From positions 1,426,001-1,490,000 of the forward strand of contig NZ_CP186540.1 of NCBI RefSeq assembly GCF_049389645.1: DNA of 64,000 nucleotides, given 5' to 3'. A program made the translations under genes and the position numbers. The stretch is from Alkalibacterium sp049389645 (GTDB lineage: Bacteria > Bacillota > Bacilli > Lactobacillales > Carnobacteriaceae_A). Shown piece after piece: positions 59,991-64,000 of this stretch (within the stretch, counting starts at the first letter, position 1; each line of letters begins with the position of its first letter). The notes under the pieces were generated by a model. The model had not been told where the DNA came from and did not search any database. It saw only the letters and a program-made list of their open reading frames with translations.

Positions 59991-61196
59991 TCAGTCGCTA
60001 TTGCGGTCGCGGATAAGTCCATGTAAATCATCTGAATGGGACGGTGGATTTTTTAAAACTTCTTTGACTTTGCCTAATCTTGGATTGATATTCCAAAGCA
60101 AGATGCCGACAGGTTTGTCTTCTTTCAGATAATAAACTACTTTTCCGTCATCCACATGATCTATGAGGGTTTGGAGTCTTGAATCAAGTGTGCCGTATGC
60201 CATCCAGGATATATCAAAAACATCTGAATAGAAGTAAGGGGTATAGTCATACGGTTTATCGGATCCGGCCATATTTTTTCCGACAGCTGTCCCGGATTTT
60301 CGCGCGTGGTCAACGTGTTCAATGCGTTTTCGTCCAAAGATCGGATCAGGGTAGGATGAAATATCTCCAGCTGCATAGATGTCTGGATCGGACGTACGGA
60401 AATAGTCATCGACGATGACACCGTTGTCCACTTCGAGTCCGGCGTCTTTTGCAAGTGTAAGTCGCGGTTTGGCACCTAAGCCGAGAACCAGGGTATCTCC
60501 TTCAACGGTTTCGCCGTTTTCCAGCTGGAGAACGAGTTTATCGCCGTTTCTACTGTAAGCTGCAGCACGTGAAGCGTTCTTTAAAGTGACGCCGGTTTGC
60601 CGGTAGCGGTCCTCATACTCTTTAGCCAGCTCAAGCGGGAAGCGATTGTCGTTCAAGACCTCCTGCGGATAGATAAGTGTCACCTGAGTGTTGTTCAGTT
60701 TCAGATTCGCGGCGAGTTCCGTTCCGATATAACCTCCACCGACGACGATGACATGCTGGTCTTTTCCGGAGAATCCTCTCAACTTACGGTAGTCTTCGAA
60801 TGTGCGGAAGGCTATAACATGCTCGTCTTCCGGGCCATTTAAGGTCTGCGGTTCGCTGCCCGTTGCTAGAAGCAGTTTACCGTAAGAAAGTGTTGTCCCG
60901 TCGTGTGTCGTGACCGTTTTGTTTTCTCTGTCGATCGAGTTGACGACTGTTTCAAGCATAATATTCGAATCTGTTTCTTCAGCTGTGTTGAAAGGGACGT
61001 CTTCAACGGAATAGTCGTCATCTGTCCACAGTCTCTTCGATAAAGCCGGACGGGCGTAGGGTCCATCTTGATCCGAAGAAAGAATGCCGATGGAACCTTC
61101 TTTGTCTGACTTGCGTATGCCTATTGCAGCATAAGCGGCAGCGATTCCGCCACCGATAAATAAGTAATCGTAATATGTTTCCTTTGATGTGCGCAT
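59991..61196 (-). CDS. FAD-dependent pyridine nucleotide oxidoreductase
   Basis: 401 residues. FAD-binding GGGIAAAYAAIGIRKSD near residue 15, ATGSEPQTL, the NAD(P)H-binding VVGGGYIGTELAANLKLN, and the second FAD motif IYAAGDISSYPDPIFG. This is the AIF/ferredoxin-reductase arrangement. No Cys pair of disulfide reductases is seen. A ferredoxin, rubredoxin or nitrite-reductase partner is not nearby. AAGGAGAG precedes the ATG. The C-terminal end (DISWMAYGTLDSRLQTLID) fits the reductase C-terminal domain. Confidence 0.88.
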   Translation of the reverse strand: MRTSKETYYDYLFIGGGIAAAYAAIGIRKSDKEGSIGILSSDQDGPYARPALSKRLWTDDDYSVEDVPFNTAEETDSNIMLETVVNSIDRENKTVTTHDGTTLSYGKLLLATGSEPQTLNGPEDEHVIAFRTFEDYRKLRGFSGKDQHVIVVGGGYIGTELAANLKLNNTQVTLIYPQEVLNDNRFPLELAKEYEDRYRQTGVTLKNASRAAAYSRNGDKLVLQLENGETVEGDTLVLGLGAKPRLTLAKDAGLEVDNGVIVDDYFRTSDPDIYAAGDISSYPDPIFGRKRIEHVDHARKSGTAVGKNMAGSDKPYDYTPYFYSDVFDISWMAYGTLDSRLQTLIDHVDDGKVVYYLKEDKPVGILLWNINPRLGKVKEVLKNPPSHSDDLHGLIRDRNSD

Positions 61197-61214
61197 AAGT
61201 GAATCTCTCCTTTA

Positions 61215-61271
61215 TCAGAATGAATATGTCGGTTGAAGGGTCGCAACGTTGTCTTTGATACTTGGATCCAT
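61215..61271 (-). CDS. Putative 18-aa upstream peptide of the oxidoreductase
   Basis: Reads MDPSIKDNVATLQPTYSF and stops 18 nt before the oxidoreductase start. AAGGAGAGATTC precedes it, the same string that precedes the oxidoreductase. It could be a translated leader or the duplicated start of the gene. Confidence 0.35.
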   Translation of the reverse strand: MDPSIKDNVATLQPTYSF

Positions 61272-61274
61272 CGA

Positions 61275-61743
61275 ATCTCTCCTTGCGATCAACGTATGGT
61301 TTTTAACACTCTGGCTGTAAAGTCTTGTTACTTAAAAGGGTACTATTCTAATCGAAAAAACTCAATTATAAGCTATTGTGTAGGCAAAATTGTAAAGTAG
61401 TAAACAGATTGAAGAAGTAAAGTGAGCGGGAGAGCCGGACGAATATGGCAGTACTAAAACAGTATTATGATAATTCTTGTTGAGCATAGTATTTATTTCT
61501 TCAGATATTTTATTTTTTTCATTTCTGGTCTAAATCATTCGTCACGAATCTATTGAGTTAAGGTTCAGTGCGATAAGGTTCTGAACGAGATATAGCGTAT
61601 TGCATTATGTTATCCTATGATTAAGAAAATCCTGCAAAAATGATGATTTTTGCATTTCAAGTGATGCTGATGATTACTAAAGAATCTTCTAGTTCATCAA
61701 GTATAAGAAAAACAACAATAAAATCTGTGAAGAAGGGGATGTC
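61275..61743. other. Gene-free stretch between divergent oxidoreductase and ATPase genes
   Basis: About 470 bp, AT-rich, holding the promoters of both genes. No further frame or RNA motif was recognised. Confidence 0.5.
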
Positions 61744-64000
61744 ATGGCTGAAACGAAATGGTTTCATTTAAGCAGTGAAGAGACAGAAAAAGAAACAGAG
61801 ACAGATACTGGAAAAGGATTAAACGATGAGGAAGTAAAAAAAAGACAAGAGAAATACGGATTAAATAAATTGCCTGAGAAAAAGAGGACGCCTGAGTGGG
61901 TGAAATTTTTCAGACAATTTAATGATGTTCTGATTTATATCTTGCTCTTTGCGGCTGTCGTTACTTTTGTTTTGGGTCACTATGTCGATACGGTCGTTAT
62001 CCTGCTTGTTGCCATTGTCAATGCCATTATTGGGTATGTCCAAGAAAATAAAGCAGAAAAAGCACTCGAAGGTATCAAAAAAATGTTATCTTTAGAGGCA
62101 ATCGTGCTTAGAAATGAACAAAAGAGAGAAGTGGAGGCAACGAAGCTCGTCCCGGGAGATATCGTGATACTCAATCCTGGAGACAAGGTACCTGCAGACA
62201 TCCGTTTGTTTGATACTGATCGGTTAAAAGTTGAAGAGTCGCCTTTAACCGGTGAATCTACTTCTGTAGAAAAGCAGACTGATGTACTGGAAGAAGATAC
62301 CCCGCTTGGCGACCGAATCAACATGGTGTTTTCGGGTACCACTGTTTCTTCTGGAACGGCAAAAGGAATCGTTGTTGAAACAGGAGAAACGACAGAAATC
62401 GGTAAAATCAACCGTTCCATGGGTGAAGTTGAAGAAATGAAAACACCTTTACTCAAGCAGACGGATAAATTTGGTAAAACGATCTCAGTCGTCATTCTTG
62501 TTTTAGCCGTTGTATTATTTACAGCGGGTTTAGTTATTCATGATTATGAATGGGGAGAACTCCTGCTGTCCGTGATCAGTCTGACTGTGGCCTCCATTCC
62601 GGAAGGCCTTCCCGCTATCTTGACCATCATTCTGGCTTTAGGTGTGCAGTCCATGGCCGATAAAAATGCGATCATGCGCACACTGCCTTCAGTGGAAACC
62701 CTGGGAGCTGTCACGGTCATTTGTTCAGATAAGACAGGGACACTTACAAAAAATGAAATGACGGTGCAGTCGGTCATTACCAGAGAGAAGAGCTATTCTG
62801 TAACGGGTTTAGGCTACGCGCCGGAAGGTAGGATCGTGAACGAACAGGAAGAAGAAATCGATGTCGATGAAGAGACCGACTTGAGAGAGTTGCTGACCGC
62901 AGCTAAAACAGTGAACGAGTCGGATATTTATGAAAAAGATGACGGATGGGTCGTCAGAGGAGATCCGACAGAAGGCTGTTTGATCACCCTGGCTGAAAAG
63001 GCGAATGTCTCTATCGATACTCTTGAAATGACATCCAAGATCCCTTTTGATTCAGAATACAAATATATGGCAGGGTTAGTCGAAGAAAGCAATCTGAAGA
63101 AGATTTATATTAAAGGCGCACCGGACCGTCTATTTGAAATGGCCGGTTTGGATTCAGAGGATCTTGACTATTGGGAAACACAGATGAACAAACGGTCTAA
63201 AAAAGGTGAACGTGTTCTCGCAATGGCCATCAAAGAGGTCTCTGAGACCAAAGAGCACATAGAACATGAGGATATCCAATCGGGCATAACGATACTTGGA
63301 CTCACAGGTATTATCGATCCGCCTCGAGAGAATGTTATTGAAGCCATTAAAGTCTGTAAAGAAGCGGGCATTCAGGTTAAAATGATTACAGGGGATCACA
63401 AAGAAACAGCCTTGGCGATTGCCAAGCAACTGGGGATCACATATGGAAATAAAGTTGCTGAAGGACGTGAGTTGGAAGAGATGTCCGACGCAGAATTGCA
63501 GGAAATCGTAGAGGAAGTCGATGTCTTTGCGCGAACGAGTCCGCATAATAAACTGAAGCTGGTCGAAGCACTGCAAAACAACGGTCATATCTGCGCCATG
63601 ACGGGTGACGGTGTGAATGATGCCCCGGCATTGAAACGAGCAGACATTGGAGTAGCTATGGGCATCAAAGGAACAGAGGTAGCCAAAGAAGCCTCTGAAA
63701 TGGTTTTAGTGGATGATGATTTTTCTACCATTGTCAATGCGGTAAAAGAAGGTCGACGTGTTTACGACAACTTAAAGAAAACCATCCTCTTCATTTTACC
63801 GACCAACGGGGCAGAAGCTTTGCTGGTGATGACCGCGTTGATAATAGGAATAGAAATGCCACTAACACCTGTGCAGATTCTCTACGTCAACATGATCACC
63901 GCTGTAACCATCGCTTTGGCTTTGGCTTTTGAACCTTTGGAAAAAGGTACGATGTCAAAACCGCCGCGTGATTCGAATCAAAGGCTATTAAGTCCTTACT
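61744..64000 (+). CDS. Cation-translocating P-type ATPase, Ca2+-type (3' end outside window)
   Basis: The frame runs from the ATG at 61744 to the right edge without a stop (752 codons), so the C-terminal helices are missing. N-terminal cytosolic start KWFHLSSEETEKETE, first helices (FNDVLIYILLFAAVVTFVL), actuator loop PLTGESTSVEK, membrane motif IPEGLPAILTIIL (Pro286, as in Ca2+/PacL pumps), phosphorylated Asp329 in CSDKTGTLTKNE and hinge TGDGVNDAPAL at 620-630. It exports Ca2+ or a similar cation. AAGGGG precedes the start. PMA/PacL-type assignment fits; Na+ or K+ versions cannot be excluded. Confidence 0.9.
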   Translation, partial: MAETKWFHLSSEETEKETETDTGKGLNDEEVKKRQEKYGLNKLPEKKRTPEWVKFFRQFNDVLIYILLFAAVVTFVLGHYVDTVVILLVAIVNAIIGYVQENKAEKALEGIKKMLSLEAIVLRNEQKREVEATKLVPGDIVILNPGDKVPADIRLFDTDRLKVEESPLTGESTSVEKQTDVLEEDTPLGDRINMVFSGTTVSSGTAKGIVVETGETTEIGKINRSMGEVEEMKTPLLKQTDKFGKTISVVILVLAVVLFTAGLVIHDYEWGELLLSVISLTVASIPEGLPAILTIILALGVQSMADKNAIMRTLPSVETLGAVTVICSDKTGTLTKNEMTVQSVITREKSYSVTGLGYAPEGRIVNEQEEEIDVDEETDLRELLTAAKTVNESDIYEKDDGWVVRGDPTEGCLITLAEKANVSIDTLEMTSKIPFDSEYKYMAGLVEESNLKKIYIKGAPDRLFEMAGLDSEDLDYWETQMNKRSKKGERVLAMAIKEVSETKEHIEHEDIQSGITILGLTGIIDPPRENVIEAIKVCKEAGIQVKMITGDHKETALAIAKQLGITYGNKVAEGRELEEMSDAELQEIVEEVDVFARTSPHNKLKLVEALQNNGHICAMTGDGVNDAPALKRADIGVAMGIKGTEVAKEASEMVLVDDDFSTIVNAVKEGRRVYDNLKKTILFILPTNGAEALLVMTALIIGIEMPLTPVQILYVNMITAVTIALALAFEPLEKGTMSKPPRDSNQRLLSPY

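Noticed and set aside
61980..63631. Several long antisense frames in the ATPase region
   Set aside because: The plus strand encodes an unmistakable P-type ATPase open to the window edge; the antisense frames are Ser/Thr-rich shadows.
1..64000. CRISPR arrays, tRNA and rRNA genes, prophage
   Set aside because: No regularly spaced repeats, tRNA cloverleaf ends, rRNA or phage structural genes were recognised.

Overview
The window is from a low-GC Gram-positive bacterium of the class Bacilli. Lactobacillales, perhaps a Carnobacteriaceae relative, is my best guess, from the strong GGAGG ribosome sites, a T-box leader, a zf-HC2 anti-sigma factor and the general codon use; no rRNA gene is present to settle it. 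Most of the window is ordinary chromosome. One strongly AT-rich block, about 40.3-49 kb, looks acquired.

Layout. 0-9.6 kb: end of a RidA gene; the selD-mnmH pair (selenium modification of tRNA); a NERD/HRDC protein; a DinB-like protein; a flavodoxin with an FMN-binding membrane protein; an M28 peptidase; a ketopantoate-reductase-like gene cut short by an in-frame stop; and an alpha/beta hydrolase. 9.7-13.2 kb: a MarR regulator with a perfect operator-like inverted repeat, followed by an MhqO-type dioxygenase and an FMN reductase (a quinone-stress unit); then a decayed second MarR gene behind a perfect 38-bp palindrome, and a B3/B4-domain protein. 13.3-15.4 kb: a NarL-type two-component system. 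16.4-19.3 kb: two tandem AGCS sodium:amino-acid symporters. 19.6-26.8 kb: the complete trpEGDCFBA operon. Its roughly 710-nt leader appears to hold two serial attenuators, a Trp-rich leader peptide with its own terminator and then a T-box with a second terminator.

26.8-40.3 kb is a lineage-specific envelope region: decayed copies of the 3' end of a phospholipase-D-like gene, an orphan RelB/DinJ antitoxin, two paralogous 35-37 residue hydrophobic peptides that are easily missed, several small membrane proteins, a lipoprotein, two DUF5050-like propeller proteins, an M50 metalloprotease and an ECF sigma/anti-sigma pair with an ECF-type promoter.

40.3-49 kb is a defence island: a PIN-domain (DUF4935-like) nuclease, an Abi/UG-type reverse transcriptase with a C-terminal extension, a C5 methyltransferase, a Vsr endonuclease, a Sau3AI-type (GATC) restriction enzyme, a dead IS30 transposase and an HNH endonuclease. 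The PIN/RT pair is the best candidate for an undescribed system. Housekeeping resumes at purA (49.4 kb), followed by an orphan chemoreceptor, a DUF4349 lipoprotein, a VOC protein, a glutathionyl-hydroquinone reductase, an FMN-binding lipoprotein, an EndoIII-like glycosylase, a YjjG-type phosphatase, an NmrA-type reductase, an FAD-dependent oxidoreductase and the start of a Ca2+-type P-ATPase cut by the right edge. That last gene has no stop inside the window.

Two themes recur. One is quinone and flavin redox handling: MhqO-like, FMN reductase, GS-hydroquinone reductase, NmrA, FMN-binding lipoproteins and flavodoxin. The other is gene decay next to intact regulatory DNA.
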